Origin: Marinoscillum sp049115815 | GTDB lineage: Bacteria; Bacteroidota; Bacteroidia; Cytophagales; Cyclobacteriaceae | DNA: 64,000 nt | NCBI GenBank assembly: GCA_049115815.1 | Contig: JAGDZO010000019.1 | Coordinates: forward strand, 1 to 64,000 | Direction: 5' to 3' | Part shown: positions 8,124 through 17,249 of the stretch, piece after piece | How the letters are laid out: each line of letters begins with the position of its first letter | How positions within the stretch are numbered: the stretch's first letter is position 1 | Program-made: the position numbers and the translations under genes | Notes under the pieces: generated by a model | The model's input: the letters and a program-made list of their open reading frames with translations, nothing else | Database searches by the model: none | Told to the model about the DNA's origin: nothing

Positions 8124-9144
8124 TCAAGAAAATTCTCAATTTCTCCAATTCCAATTCCATAGAATAATCAATCTCGCGATGTTCGCCTAATTGTGGAATC
8201 ATGTCTCCTAGAAGATAATTATACTCAAGACCCACCGTGTCTGCCAAAGCCAAAAAGCAATTGACCATATGATCTGTTGATTTATTTCGAATTTCTACAA
8301 CAGCCCTCCCTTCTTCCATAAACACCATGTTGGTAAGTCCTGCGCCGTGAATGGACATCAGTACTTCCGCACGCGAAAAAATATTGATTTGCTCTTTGAT
8401 CGAAAGCTCCTCAGTGTAAACAACCTGAAATCCTCCCTTTTCGATTACTGGCAGAAGATCATCTTCATTCAACAAACATCTCTTGGAACCACGATTCCTG
8501 CTGATATAAATTTTGGTACTTACAGGTTGGTAATCTTCATCGTAATAATAGTCCTTCAACACCTTAATAGCTCCTTTAAGTGGGACCGACTGAAATGAAA
8601 GTGGTCCACCCGCCTGACTCACAAAATGCATTTTTCGGATTTTAAGTAGTTGATTTTTCTCGTATGGTATAGAGTTAATATTGAAAGGAGCTAATAGTTC
8701 ACGTCCAAAATTCCATTTTGTGAAAAAAAATTCTGGAAAGTAAAAGGGCAAATCCGAAGGTAATCCGAGACTTTGGCTTGACCAAATCCGGGGTAGAATC
8801 TCCGTTAACCAATGATAGTAGCCTCCAGTCGAAAACTGATCAAGCACCCAGATAGCCTCATCGACAGGTTTTTTTTTTCTTATTAAATCTTTGATAGTTG
8901 TTTTTACCAGATAGGGCAATCCGTTATATCGCTTTCCTTGCCATGGATGACCAAAACTGATAGGTAAAATCTTAATTCTCTGCTTTACAAAAAGTTCTGT
9001 ATTGACTGTGACCTGATTCAGTTGTTGATAATACATTTCCCATGACACAGATGCTTTTGTCTGAAACAAACTTGCATCATCACCATGAAAGTTCATCGGT
9101 AATGGCCTTTGAATGTGTTCAGGTGGAAATAGGATCTTTTTCAA
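8101..9144 (-). CDS. Glycosyltransferase family 61 (DUF563)
   Basis: 347 residues if it starts at the TTG at 9144, which overlaps the upstream stop as TTGA; an in-frame ATG at 9219 would need a 79-bp overlap and the next ATG is at 9096. Family marks are 'GGYYHWLTEILPRIW' near the middle, and close to the C-terminus 'SIHGAGLTNMVFMEEGRAVV' with 'EIRN', the conserved donor-binding region of GT61. GT61 enzymes include xylosyl-, arabinosyl- and GlcNAc-transferases; the bacterial members are mostly uncharacterised. A second GT61 lies at 13036. I am sure of the family, moderately sure of the start. Confidence 0.82.
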   Translation of the reverse strand: MKKILFPPEHIQRPLPMNFHGDDASLFQTKASVSWEMYYQQLNQVTVNTELFVKQRIKILPISFGHPWQGKRYNGLPYLVKTTIKDLIRKKKPVDEAIWVLDQFSTGGYYHWLTEILPRIWSSQSLGLPSDLPFYFPEFFFTKWNFGRELLAPFNINSIPYEKNQLLKIRKMHFVSQAGGPLSFQSVPLKGAIKVLKDYYYDEDYQPVSTKIYISRNRGSKRCLLNEDDLLPVIEKGGFQVVYTEELSIKEQINIFSRAEVLMSIHGAGLTNMVFMEEGRAVVEIRNKSTDHMVNCFLALADTVGLEYNYLLGDMIPQLGEHREIDYSMELELEKLRIFLKELSGIR

Positions 9145-10028
9145 AATATCAGATTTTTCAATATCGCCAATACTTTTCTTGTCATTATCACTTTTGGATA
9201 GGCCCTTACCGCCCACCAAAGTGCTGATAGAGCGTCAGAAGTATATCCTCCCATAGCCAAATGCAATGCCAAGTACAAGTACCTATGCGCAACAAAGGCC
9301 GTCTGATTCTTTCCAAAACTTCCGGCTACATGTTCATCACCTTGGATAATATCAATACTCCTTTCAACCCTTAATTTCAGGAGACCTAAGTCTACATTCA
9401 TTACACTGCGCTGTTGATGCTGATGCATACATGCCGAGATCACATTGGAGTAATGAAGGGGGTATCTTGCGGCTAAACGTATCCAAAGTATATAATCTTC
9501 AGATCCAATAATCGCAGGGTCTTCATTGAATTGATAATTAGCCAGTATATCTCTTCGGACAAATACACCTATACAACTCAAATGGTTACCAGTGATCAAG
9601 GTCTCGTTTATCTCGCCTCGGCGATTGTTTTCCTTTCGAATGATCTCTTCGTTTTCTGTTTTCACTTCATACGCCAAATGAAACCATTCTGGACTTTGCC
9701 TCTGATCGATCAGGTAAACGGCCTCTTTTAAGCAATGAGGGTATAGCTCATCATCACTATCCAAAAAAGTGATATAGCTTCCTTTCGCTTTTGAGATTCC
9801 GAAATTCCGAGCAATAGCCCGCTCCTCATTTTTCTTATAATAGTATTTGATCTGATCGTTTGAAAACTGAGAAACCACCTTCTCAGTGTGGTCGGTACTT
9901 CCATCATCGACAATGATCAACTCCCAATTTTTTTCAGTTTGTGCACAGATAGACGCTATTGCATTGCCCAAGCGATCGGCGCGATTGTAGGTAGGAATGA
10001 TTACAGAAAAAACTATCTCAGCATTCAT
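9141..10028 (-). CDS. Glycosyltransferase family 2
   Basis: 295 residues with a GT-A domain: 'FSVIIPTYNRADRLGNAI' at the N-terminus, 'LIIVDDGSTDHTEKVV' and the metal-binding 'ITFLDSDDELYPHCL' near residues 88-102, then 'GSEDYILWIRLAARYPL', which supplies the probable catalytic acid region (ED). The C-terminal about 90 residues are helical and lack a membrane anchor. It is an inverting cytoplasmic transferase acting on a lipid-linked glycan. Its start overlaps the end of the upstream GT4 by 11 bp, and its stop overlaps the downstream TTG start, so it lies in a tightly coupled block. Donor and linkage are unknown. Confidence 0.87.
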   Translation of the reverse strand: MNAEIVFSVIIPTYNRADRLGNAIASICAQTEKNWELIIVDDGSTDHTEKVVSQFSNDQIKYYYKKNEERAIARNFGISKAKGSYITFLDSDDELYPHCLKEAVYLIDQRQSPEWFHLAYEVKTENEEIIRKENNRRGEINETLITGNHLSCIGVFVRRDILANYQFNEDPAIIGSEDYILWIRLAARYPLHYSNVISACMHQHQQRSVMNVDLGLLKLRVERSIDIIQGDEHVAGSFGKNQTAFVAHRYLYLALHLAMGGYTSDALSALWWAVRAYPKVIMTRKVLAILKNLIF

Positions 10029-11133
10029 CGTATAGCTTTTCTAATTGATCCATCATATTGGAAAACTTAAATGGCTCTATTGATTTCTCACCATTCTGAA
10101 CAAGGCGTTTTCGCAAATCCTCAGACGAGAGTAACTGCCTAATGGATTGATAGATTTGATAGGATTGCCTGAAATCCACAACCAAAGCATTTTCATTGTT
10201 TTTGATAAACTCTCGAGCCACCCCAGACAAAGTAAATATTGAAGGGATTCCAGCGGCAAGCGCCTCCACATAGGTTTGACCGAATGCCTCTACATTTTGA
10301 TCTATTGGTACATGTATATGCACATCGAAAAGTTGATACAATGAAAAAATATCTTCTTCGAACGGGATCTGTAGGTAATTTTCATTTGGCATGTCCCTTA
10401 AACAAGTGTCAATCTCTACGCTATACGGTCCTCGAGCATTTGCCATAATCAATAGAGCATTGGGATGATCCTTCAGCACCTCGGCAAAAGCGTCAATGGT
10501 GTATTGAATTCCTTTCAGTTCGAAAAATCGCGAAATCACGCCAATGACAGGATAGTGATCTCCTATCTGATACTTGGCTCTCAGAAGATTAACATCCTCC
10601 AATTTCGGTTTGTGGAATAGTTCAAGTTTGAAGCCATGATGAATGATATTGATCTTCTTTGCCTGTACTCCTTCCTTTTCTACCAAGATTTCTTTCACAT
10701 TCTGACTAATTGCCACAACATGGCTGGAGAGATGGTTGATCAAACGATCTAACAACACACCTTTGGGGTGATATGAATGATGAAAGCTCCCATGATGTCT
10801 CGTATGAATTCTCACGTGAATTCCGGCCAGTTTCGCTGCAACCAACCCTTGAAAACTAGCTTTCAATAAGTGGCAGTGAACAATGTCTGGCCGCAATTTC
10901 TTAAGAATTTTCCGGAGCCTCAGGATGCCTTTCAGATCGAATAATCTACTCGATTTTACTGTTTGGCAAATGAGCATCTTCGCTTCGATATGAGATTTCA
11001 ACACACTTTCATCACCATTGATAAGTATAAAACTGATTTCATATCGCTCTGACTTCCACTCATCTATCAGCCACTCAAACTCAAGTGACTTGTTGATATC
11101 CGAAATGATATAGACGATTCTATTCTTGGCCAT
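10018..11133 (-). CDS. Glycosyltransferase family 4 (GT-B)
   Basis: 371 residues. N-terminal half: 'IVHCHLLKASFQGLVAAKL' and 'RIHTRHHGSFHHSYHP', a histidine-rich acceptor loop. C-terminal half: 'IGVISRFFELKGIQYTIDAF', 'LIMANARGP' and a good EX7E motif in 'EAFGQTYVEALAAGIPSIF' near residue 295. It is a retaining transferase that uses a nucleotide sugar. Sixteen bases separate it from the upstream GT2 and 11 bases overlap the downstream GT2. Among the four GT4-type genes of the region this one has the cleanest canonical motifs. Confidence 0.87.
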   Translation of the reverse strand: MAKNRIVYIISDINKSLEFEWLIDEWKSERYEISFILINGDESVLKSHIEAKMLICQTVKSSRLFDLKGILRLRKILKKLRPDIVHCHLLKASFQGLVAAKLAGIHVRIHTRHHGSFHHSYHPKGVLLDRLINHLSSHVVAISQNVKEILVEKEGVQAKKINIIHHGFKLELFHKPKLEDVNLLRAKYQIGDHYPVIGVISRFFELKGIQYTIDAFAEVLKDHPNALLIMANARGPYSVEIDTCLRDMPNENYLQIPFEEDIFSLYQLFDVHIHVPIDQNVEAFGQTYVEALAAGIPSIFTLSGVAREFIKNNENALVVDFRQSYQIYQSIRQLLSSEDLRKRLVQNGEKSIEPFKFSNMMDQLEKLYDEC

Positions 11134-11149
11134 GATAAAACCAAAGGTA

Positions 11150-12076
11150 TCATTCCTTTGCGGAAGCTGTATAACCTTTATAAATAGATGCCGCTAATAA
11201 CGAACCTATGATTCGGAAAGAAACAAGATCCAATTGTTTCAACCGATTTGCTAAGTTGCTAGTGACTACCGCTTTCAGTGTCGTAGAAAAAGCAAGAATG
11301 ACATTAAGCACTTGATGTTTTCCGAAGCTGTACTTCAATTCCAGTTCTTTGAAACCCATTTCCACACCTACTTTTCTTGTGATTCCGCTACGATACTTCC
11401 TTGCCAACCAATTGCCGATATTTTGACGATCAATTTCATTATGATAGGTCATCACGGTAGGATCAATGTATACACTTACACCTTTTGACTTCAGTCTAGC
11501 AGAGAATTCATGATCCTCAAATCCTGCAAATGGAAACTGTTCGTTGTATCCACCTGCATGCTCAAATGTTGCCTTACCGATGGATAGATTTTGACTAGTG
11601 ACTCCATGTGTTTGGAATACTTGGTCCGCTTGCCAAATAGCCCCTCTATTCCATCCTTTCAAAGTGGTAAAACCATAATGATTGAGGTACCTGCCAAAGG
11701 CAGTTTTTTCTAAATTCTTCCTTAATGCTTCCGGATAAACCCAATTGACATTTAATGCTGAATTGACATTTTTTCTATGAAACCAAATGATTCGATCAAT
11801 AGCAGGTTTGGTCATCCACATATCATCGTCCATAAAAAGGATGAGATCAGATTTAGCCAATCTGGCTCCCAAGTTTCGGGCAGAGGCCACTCCATGATGG
11901 CTGTTTTTAATAACGCCGATCCCAGTCAAATTCCAATCTTCAAAAGGCACACCATCATTGATCACCAATACTTCCGCATTGAGATGCGAAGTTGATGATA
12001 TGAGATGATCGAGAGATTCCATTAGAATATCCCTGCGATCTTTGGTTGGTATGATCACAGTTAAATCAACGGGCAT
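11150..12076 (-). CDS. Glycosyltransferase family 2
   Basis: 308 residues: 'LTVIIPTKDRRDILMESL' at the N-terminus, the metal-binding triad in 'LILFMDDDMWMTKPAI' near residues 79-94, and 'GGYNEQFPFAGFEDHEF' near 170-186, matching the galactosyl/rhamnosyl-transferase-like GT2 subgroup in which the ED pair is catalytic. It ends with a hydrophobic-amphipathic stretch (about residues 255-300), which may dock to the membrane. The first codons overlap the end of the upstream GT2 by 11 bp. Confidence 0.87.
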   Translation of the reverse strand: MPVDLTVIIPTKDRRDILMESLDHLISSTSHLNAEVLVINDGVPFEDWNLTGIGVIKNSHHGVASARNLGARLAKSDLILFMDDDMWMTKPAIDRIIWFHRKNVNSALNVNWVYPEALRKNLEKTAFGRYLNHYGFTTLKGWNRGAIWQADQVFQTHGVTSQNLSIGKATFEHAGGYNEQFPFAGFEDHEFSARLKSKGVSVYIDPTVMTYHNEIDRQNIGNWLARKYRSGITRKVGVEMGFKELELKYSFGKHQVLNVILAFSTTLKAVVTSNLANRLKQLDLVSFRIIGSLLAASIYKGYTASAKE

Positions 12077-13046
12077 CCTTCAACAATGAAATAATTGGAT
12101 AGACAAGATTCGAGGAGCGCCATTTTAGTTTCTTAAACAGTACTTGTGATGGTTGATCCAAAACCGTAACATCTACCTTTTGAAGGAATGCCCTAGCTTT
12201 TTTTACATCTCCTGAAAAATACGCCTGATCTGACTTTCGCAAGAAATAATAATCAAAAATTGATTGATCAAAATGGACTCTTGACAGTTTTGGAAATGAA
12301 TAGTCTGGACGAACTTGAAGGTGCTTCTCGATCAACATGCTTAGTTCATCTAAACCATACGCTTTAGCCAGCCCATGAAAAATAGTATCATGGTCGATCT
12401 CAAATTCTTGTTCCATACTCACAGTCTTGGAAGTTTCGTGCAAACGAAAATTCACAAGTACATCAGGAATTTCTAGAATGTCATCATTGCCACAGCATAA
12501 TAAATATCTGATCCACCACTCACGATCCATCAAATAATGCATGTTTTGTGCCAATGCACCAACTGTTTCAAAAGCCGTTCGTCTAAACCAAGTCTCAGGC
12601 TGATCTATTCGGGCCCAGCCAATGGTCTTTGATAAATTTCCTTGATACACCTCTGTGCCAGAAGAAACAAATGCCTGATGACTATCAAATTTTCTACTCC
12701 TCCCACAAAGAATCTTTACTGAGGGGTCTGTAAAGGATCCGCCAATGATCTTTAGTGCGTCTGGCTCTAAATAATCATCGCTATTCAACCAATTCACAAC
12801 TTCACCAGTTACTTTTTTCAGGCCCTTATTTATGGCGTGGCTTTGTCCTTGGTCTGGTTCACTTACCCAGTAACTTATGTACTTCTCGTATTTTTTTATA
12901 ATATCAATAGTATTGTCTGTACTACCCCCATCAATGATCACATAGTCCAATTTCGAATAACCTTGGGAAAGGACCGAGACTATCGTCTGCTCAATGAATT
13001 GACCTTGATTGAAGGAAGGGGTGATGATGGAAATTTTAGGTCGCAT
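12066..13046 (-). CDS. Glycosyltransferase family 2, WcaA-like
   Basis: 326 residues. 'ISIITPSFNQGQFIEQTI' opens the GT-A domain, followed by 'YVIIDGGSTDNTIDII', 'WVSEPDQGQSHAINKGL' and the DxD-type 'VVNWLNSDDYLEPDAL' near residue 95. This combination (EPDQGQ and NSDD) marks a very common capsule and exopolysaccharide GT2 subgroup. A 100-residue C-terminal helical part follows, ending 'FLRKSDQAYFSGDVKKARAF' and beyond. The start overlaps the upstream GT61 by 11 bp. Role: one sugar addition in repeat-unit assembly; donor unknown. Confidence 0.88.
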   Translation of the reverse strand: MRPKISIITPSFNQGQFIEQTIVSVLSQGYSKLDYVIIDGGSTDNTIDIIKKYEKYISYWVSEPDQGQSHAINKGLKKVTGEVVNWLNSDDYLEPDALKIIGGSFTDPSVKILCGRSRKFDSHQAFVSSGTEVYQGNLSKTIGWARIDQPETWFRRTAFETVGALAQNMHYLMDREWWIRYLLCCGNDDILEIPDVLVNFRLHETSKTVSMEQEFEIDHDTIFHGLAKAYGLDELSMLIEKHLQVRPDYSFPKLSRVHFDQSIFDYYFLRKSDQAYFSGDVKKARAFLQKVDVTVLDQPSQVLFKKLKWRSSNLVYPIISLLKDAR

Positions 13047-14058
13047 TATTTACTCTATTTTCAAGCATGCCCTTCAGGGTTTCAGCAAGATGACCTTCTG
13101 AAACTATAATACTATCATCTCCAGTCCCTTCATCTATACGATCACCATTCAAATACCAATAGTCAATTTTTAAGGCGGAAGCCATGCTGAAATAACAATT
13201 GTTATGTTTGTCTTCCGCTCTCCGCAACTCTAGGACTTGTTGACCATTAGGCATCAGAACCATATTAGTCAACCCTGCTCCATGTATCGATACTAAATAC
13301 TTGCAGCGACTAAAGAGTTCCACTTGCTCATGCCAAGTCCAATCTTCTAGATGAACTACTTCAAATCCATACTGCTCCAAAATTGGGAATAAATCGGATT
13401 CATTAATAACCCTACGTCTATTAGCTTTCGCTCGTGAAATGTAGATTCTCTCATTTCTGTTTTTATTATCACTCGCCCCTTTTTGTGTTAGTCGATTTCG
13501 TAAACTCCTTAATATCCCATCATTGTAGTTACCGGTAGTCACTGATGTTGGCCTAGGAATTAAGAGTTCTCCAAATTCAACTGAGTGCTTATCAGGAATA
13601 AACTGCACATCAAATCTCGAATAGTACTTTAAAGACTCAGTAACATATTGATAATTGCTATAGGCAAGTGGCAGATAAAGCGTGCCCGTGAAATTCTCTG
13701 GTAATGATTCCAATCTAGTCAGACCATCCGCAAACCAATGAAAATATCCTAAGGTCCAAGTATCAGTAAACCAAATACCCTTCTCAACTTTTATCTGCTT
13801 ATTCAGAATATGATTCTTAACAATAAATTTAAGTTGATGTATATATTGTTCGTATTTAGAATTTTTACTGTCACGAAAAGATATCATTAAAATTTTCAGA
13901 CCTTTAAATAATATCCCCTGAAAATTTACACAGACATCATTGATTGTTGCCAATTCGGGTTCTAAAAACGGCTTTTCAAACTCATGCTGAAATAAATGCA
14001 AATCTTGAGAGTCTAAATTAACCGGCGGTTTACGTTTAGAAACCAATGCCTTAGACAT
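13036..14058 (-). CDS. Glycosyltransferase family 61 (DUF563)
   Basis: 340 residues, the second GT61 of the locus. It has 'TLGYFHWFADGLTRLESL' (about residues 107-124) and near the C-terminus 'SIHGAGLTNMVLMPNGQQVL' with 'ELRR', paralleling the same motifs in the GT61 at 8101. The 'RIYISRAKANRRRVINESDL' segment before it matches 'KIYISRNRGSKRCLLNEDDL' in its paralogue, so the two are probably diverged paralogues. It overlaps the gene upstream by 8 bp. The DNA from here to about 17.2 kb looks more AT-rich than the flanking transferase genes, judged by eye. Confidence 0.85.
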   Translation of the reverse strand: MSKALVSKRKPPVNLDSQDLHLFQHEFEKPFLEPELATINDVCVNFQGILFKGLKILMISFRDSKNSKYEQYIHQLKFIVKNHILNKQIKVEKGIWFTDTWTLGYFHWFADGLTRLESLPENFTGTLYLPLAYSNYQYVTESLKYYSRFDVQFIPDKHSVEFGELLIPRPTSVTTGNYNDGILRSLRNRLTQKGASDNKNRNERIYISRAKANRRRVINESDLFPILEQYGFEVVHLEDWTWHEQVELFSRCKYLVSIHGAGLTNMVLMPNGQQVLELRRAEDKHNNCYFSMASALKIDYWYLNGDRIDEGTGDDSIIVSEGHLAETLKGMLENRVNNAT

Positions 14059-14980
14059 CTCTGAGGACTTTTAGATTCAAATCAGGGTGACCAAAATATT
14101 GATGAATCACTGAAACCTTTGATCCATCTTTATTCAACATAAGTCCGTCTTCCGAAACAATAAAATCATGATATTCAGAAGTATACATAGTTGTAACTGG
14201 CCCTTCTCCATTTTCAATCAATTCAAAGTCTCTTATCAGCTTCTTCCAAACCACATAATTATGTGCTCCTTGATCATATCCAAAAAGTCCCGGGATTTTA
14301 TAACTATTCAACCCAAGTATCTTAATCATTTCCTCCAAATATGGGATCATACAGGATATATACGCTAAAGTCGTCCCAGAACAGCTAATTTTATTTAAAG
14401 CTAATTCTGCATGCACACTATCTCCAAAAAGAGTTCTGACCCATTTATCATTGCCAGGTTGATCTTTTATTCTAACCGCTGGATTTTCAACTGCGTAATA
14501 AATTTTCTGTTCCTTAATATTTTCAAAGGGATCAGTTTGAAAAACAACATCCTTCACATCCGATAACATAGCATAATTATACTCTCCAGAATGTTTATTT
14601 AAATAGTCGTAATAATAGAAATATCTTGAGCATGCCACACTAAGAAACCAGGCAGATGTACTTCCTACAGCATGAATAAACCTTTTTTCATCTTTGATAA
14701 ACCAAGACAGGAAATGATAATAGTTTTTGTGTATAAATCTAAGATACTTGCTAAACCTTCTTATCTGAATTTTTTTTGGTATCCAATTTAGAAATCTCTG
14801 AATCCTAACAGGCGTTACATCAAACGAATAAAGAAAATCAATTAACTCTTCATCCGCATTATGAGCAATAAAGAAGACAATATCACCGGTATATCCTGTA
14901 GCTCTAAGTGTACTAACAAATGGCCTTAACTGGGCTGAATTATAGCCAAGTGCCGCCCCAATTACAAGGTTTTTTTTCAT
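14051..14980 (-). CDS. Putative GT-A-like transferase of unfamiliar family
   Basis: 309 residues that I cannot place in a named family. The N-terminus 'LVIGAALGYNSAQLRPFVST' and 'IVFFIAHNADEELIDFL' read like a Rossmann-type nucleotide-sugar domain, and 'NYAMLSDVKDVVFQTDPFEN' near residue 140-160 looks like a DxD-type donor site (D-V-K-D) of the kind seen in some eukaryotic-like GT77 and related transferases. 'FGYDQGAHNYVVWKKLI' near 240 resembles the 'DQ' active-site block of such enzymes. One base separates it from the fucosyltransferase-like gene. The operon context strongly favours a glycan-assembly role. The glycosyltransferase call rests on motif likeness only. Confidence 0.55.
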   Translation of the reverse strand: MKKNLVIGAALGYNSAQLRPFVSTLRATGYTGDIVFFIAHNADEELIDFLYSFDVTPVRIQRFLNWIPKKIQIRRFSKYLRFIHKNYYHFLSWFIKDEKRFIHAVGSTSAWFLSVACSRYFYYYDYLNKHSGEYNYAMLSDVKDVVFQTDPFENIKEQKIYYAVENPAVRIKDQPGNDKWVRTLFGDSVHAELALNKISCSGTTLAYISCMIPYLEEMIKILGLNSYKIPGLFGYDQGAHNYVVWKKLIRDFELIENGEGPVTTMYTSEYHDFIVSEDGLMLNKDGSKVSVIHQYFGHPDLNLKVLRDV

Positions 14981-14981
14981 A

Positions 14982-15791
14982 TCAAAAAGCTCCTGTCCAA
15001 TCCCATTTCTGATTAGCCATGGTCATTATTCCATTTGGACGTTCTTTACCAATACGCGCACCTAACCAGTTTTTTGGTGCCATTATTTTTTTGTCAGGTT
15101 TAGGATTCAAATAGGCAGCCCACCATGAAAAAGTACTATTGCTTATTATCGCGTAATCTGCCATCATTATTAAGATGAAATCTTGAATCGACTCGTTCGA
15201 ATAATACTCAAACCTCTTATACTCTTTGAATTTTTGACGAGCTCCGTCAAGATCATCACTTACCACAATTACCTGAAGGTCTTCTTTATTTGGAATATTC
15301 AAATAGCAATTAATATAGTAGGAAGTTGGCAAGCAAAAGCTTGAATCCACATAATCTTTCAAACGAACATGTATTACCAACAACTTTCTTTTTGCAACTG
15401 GGTTAATAGCTTCAAATCGTTCAATGTGTTCCTTCCTAATTCGGAACTCTTTCTTTATTAACTCTTCATTCTGTTCAAAAAATATTTCAGATTGAAAGTA
15501 GCCCCAATAATGCTTCCAATTTGCTAAAAGTCTTATATCAGGAGTATTTTCATTCGAAAATCTAATTTTATTTTTTTCATTGGACATAGTAGTTAAAGCC
15601 TTTATAGATTTCCTTTTCAAACGATTTAATAACACATTAAAATGTGGCATCTCAAAATAATCGGGAAGACAAAAGCGAAATGTCAGTTCATCAATGAAGA
15701 AATCAGCGTTGAGTGTTTTTGCAGCATTAAAAGCAAATGCATATTGAAACATTTGATTCCCCATTTGGCCGAAAACATCCACTCCTATCAT
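14982..15791 (-). CDS. GT11-like alpha-1,2-fucosyltransferase
   Basis: 269 residues. The start 'GVDVFGQMGNQMFQYAFAFN' is the GT11 N-terminal block (GxGNQMFQYAF), and near the C-terminus 'DYAIISNSTFSWWAAYLN' is the conserved GT11 motif. The GDP-binding motif I, usually HxRRxDY, here reads HVRLKDY, so the second arginine is lost. Family members transfer L-fucose from GDP-fucose, sometimes another GDP-sugar. No GDP-fucose synthesis genes lie in this window. The start overlaps the upstream FkbM stop as ATGA (15788-15791). Confidence 0.8.
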   Translation of the reverse strand: MIGVDVFGQMGNQMFQYAFAFNAAKTLNADFFIDELTFRFCLPDYFEMPHFNVLLNRLKRKSIKALTTMSNEKNKIRFSNENTPDIRLLANWKHYWGYFQSEIFFEQNEELIKKEFRIRKEHIERFEAINPVAKRKLLVIHVRLKDYVDSSFCLPTSYYINCYLNIPNKEDLQVIVVSDDLDGARQKFKEYKRFEYYSNESIQDFILIMMADYAIISNSTFSWWAAYLNPKPDKKIMAPKNWLGARIGKERPNGIMTMANQKWDWTGAF

Positions 15792-16519
15792 AGAATCCCT
15801 TTTCTAAAACTATAAAATTTGTCCCTTATCACTTTAATTTCTGCTTGAGCTTCCAGTGAAAGGGCTTGTACCAAATTCGCGATAATAGCCATCTTACTGT
15901 TTGTAGAGCTTACATAAAACGCATCTCCCCAATGAGCGTTCGTGATTTTAGTATTGACCCTAAGGAATCCTTTGCGCCCTAAATAACTATCAATTTGATG
16001 TAAACGTGCTCCTCCTTTATAAACCTGCACTAGGTTTATCTCCAAGTAAATATATTCTATGTGATTGATGAGATCTCCCATTCCCTTTAGAGCCATCAAC
16101 TCTGCGCCTTGGATATCAAGATTCAAAAAATTTATTCCACCTAATCCATTTGTAAAAAAATTATCCAAACGTATTGTCTTCAGCTTCACGTGATCTGTTG
16201 TTTTTATATCAGGATAACTTGTTGCATGACTGCCAAATTCTAACAAAGAAGATGATTGAGAAAAAGAGGCCACGTTAAACGAGACTTCTTGTCCACTCTT
16301 GTCACTAACCAAAAGATTGAAAGCAGCATGACCTTTCCTTCCTAAAATCCTCTTGTTCAGTTGCTGGAAGGTAGTAGGGCTACCCTCAATCCAAATTACC
16401 TTTTCTACGCCTATTTTCTCATAAAGATCAAGCTCCTCCGCGTGGTGAGCTCCAATATGAAGAATCCCTTGAATTGAGATATTATTTTCAGCAATTAGGC
16501 TTTCAAGACTAAGAAGCAT
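15788..16519 (-). CDS. FkbM family methyltransferase
   Basis: 243 residues. Motif I is the variant 'ILHIGAHHAEELDLYEKIG' (GxH in place of GxN/GxG, common in this subgroup), then 'VIWIEGSPTTFQQL' gives the acidic SAM-ribose contact, and 'INFLNLDIQGAELMALKGMG' near residue 130 is the FkbM hallmark region with Asp-Gln/Glu-Gly. It probably O-methylates a sugar of the polysaccharide. It overlaps its neighbours by 4 bp downstream (ATGA) and 11 bp upstream. It differs strongly from the adjacent FkbM gene, so the two probably act on different positions. Confidence 0.83.
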   Translation of the reverse strand: MLLSLESLIAENNISIQGILHIGAHHAEELDLYEKIGVEKVIWIEGSPTTFQQLNKRILGRKGHAAFNLLVSDKSGQEVSFNVASFSQSSSLLEFGSHATSYPDIKTTDHVKLKTIRLDNFFTNGLGGINFLNLDIQGAELMALKGMGDLINHIEYIYLEINLVQVYKGGARLHQIDSYLGRKGFLRVNTKITNAHWGDAFYVSSTNSKMAIIANLVQALSLEAQAEIKVIRDKFYSFRKGIL

Positions 16520-17249
16520 TCTTACGTTTCGCGAAGTAGTTAGTGTATTTAAAGTCTTCCAAGGATTCTGAATAATTGGAATATTTCACATGATTAGGGA
16601 AAATTTTCCCAATACGGAAGTTGGATTTCAATAGATCAAACACCTCTTTCAAAGTAATATTCGCGTCCTCATATGTTCCACCATACTCAAATTGGATATT
16701 TTGAATTTTCATATTGAGTGCCATTTTAAAACCTTCCAATACTTTCAATTCATTGCCTTCAGTATCAATTTTTAGAAAATTCACACGTTCAATCGATCGA
16801 CGTTCTAAATAGGCATCCCCATTTTCAATTTGTATTGATTCGGTCAGTACCGTATCACCAAAGACATTTCTCTTAAAAATTGAAGCACTAGAGCTACCTT
16901 CTGTAATCTTATGAATTACCCCTTTTTCCGACACACTCCCTAATGCGAAATTATTCAAAATAACACTTTTATTACCTTCGAATTTTTCTTTTAAAATTTC
17001 AAAACAGGAAGCTTGCGGTTCAAAAATATGAATCTCATAATTCACTTTACAAGCATTAAAAGCATTAATTGCCCCTTCTGTATAGCCTCCTATATTTGCA
17101 CCAATATCAAATAAGTAAAACTTATCATTCAATCCGCTATCAAGCCATAATCTAATGGTTTCCGTCAAGATTTGATTTTCCCCATTTGTTTTAGGATTGA
17201 CCCCTCCTTCTATTTTTGGTCTAAATAGCTTTTTCCAAATTCCCTTCAT
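16509..17249 (-). CDS. FkbM family methyltransferase
   Basis: 246 residues. SAM-binding motif I 'FYLFDIGANIGGYTEGAI' (about residues 42-59), 'IHIFEPQASCFEIL' for the acidic contact, and 'VNFLKIDTEGNELKVLEGF' near residue 150 identify the family; 'NIQFEYGGTYEDANIT' continues the usual C-terminal strand. The start overlaps the end of the ATPase gene by 29 bp, longer than other junctions here; no better in-frame start is evident at the stop. It follows the exporter genes directly, so O-methylation of the exported chain, or of its non-reducing end as an export cap, is a reasonable inference: terminal methylation is a known chain-length signal for Wzt-type ATPases. Confidence 0.84.
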   Translation of the reverse strand: MKGIWKKLFRPKIEGGVNPKTNGENQILTETIRLWLDSGLNDKFYLFDIGANIGGYTEGAINAFNACKVNYEIHIFEPQASCFEILKEKFEGNKSVILNNFALGSVSEKGVIHKITEGSSSASIFKRNVFGDTVLTESIQIENGDAYLERRSIERVNFLKIDTEGNELKVLEGFKMALNMKIQNIQFEYGGTYEDANITLKEVFDLLKSNFRIGKIFPNHVKYSNYSESLEDFKYTNYFAKRKNAS

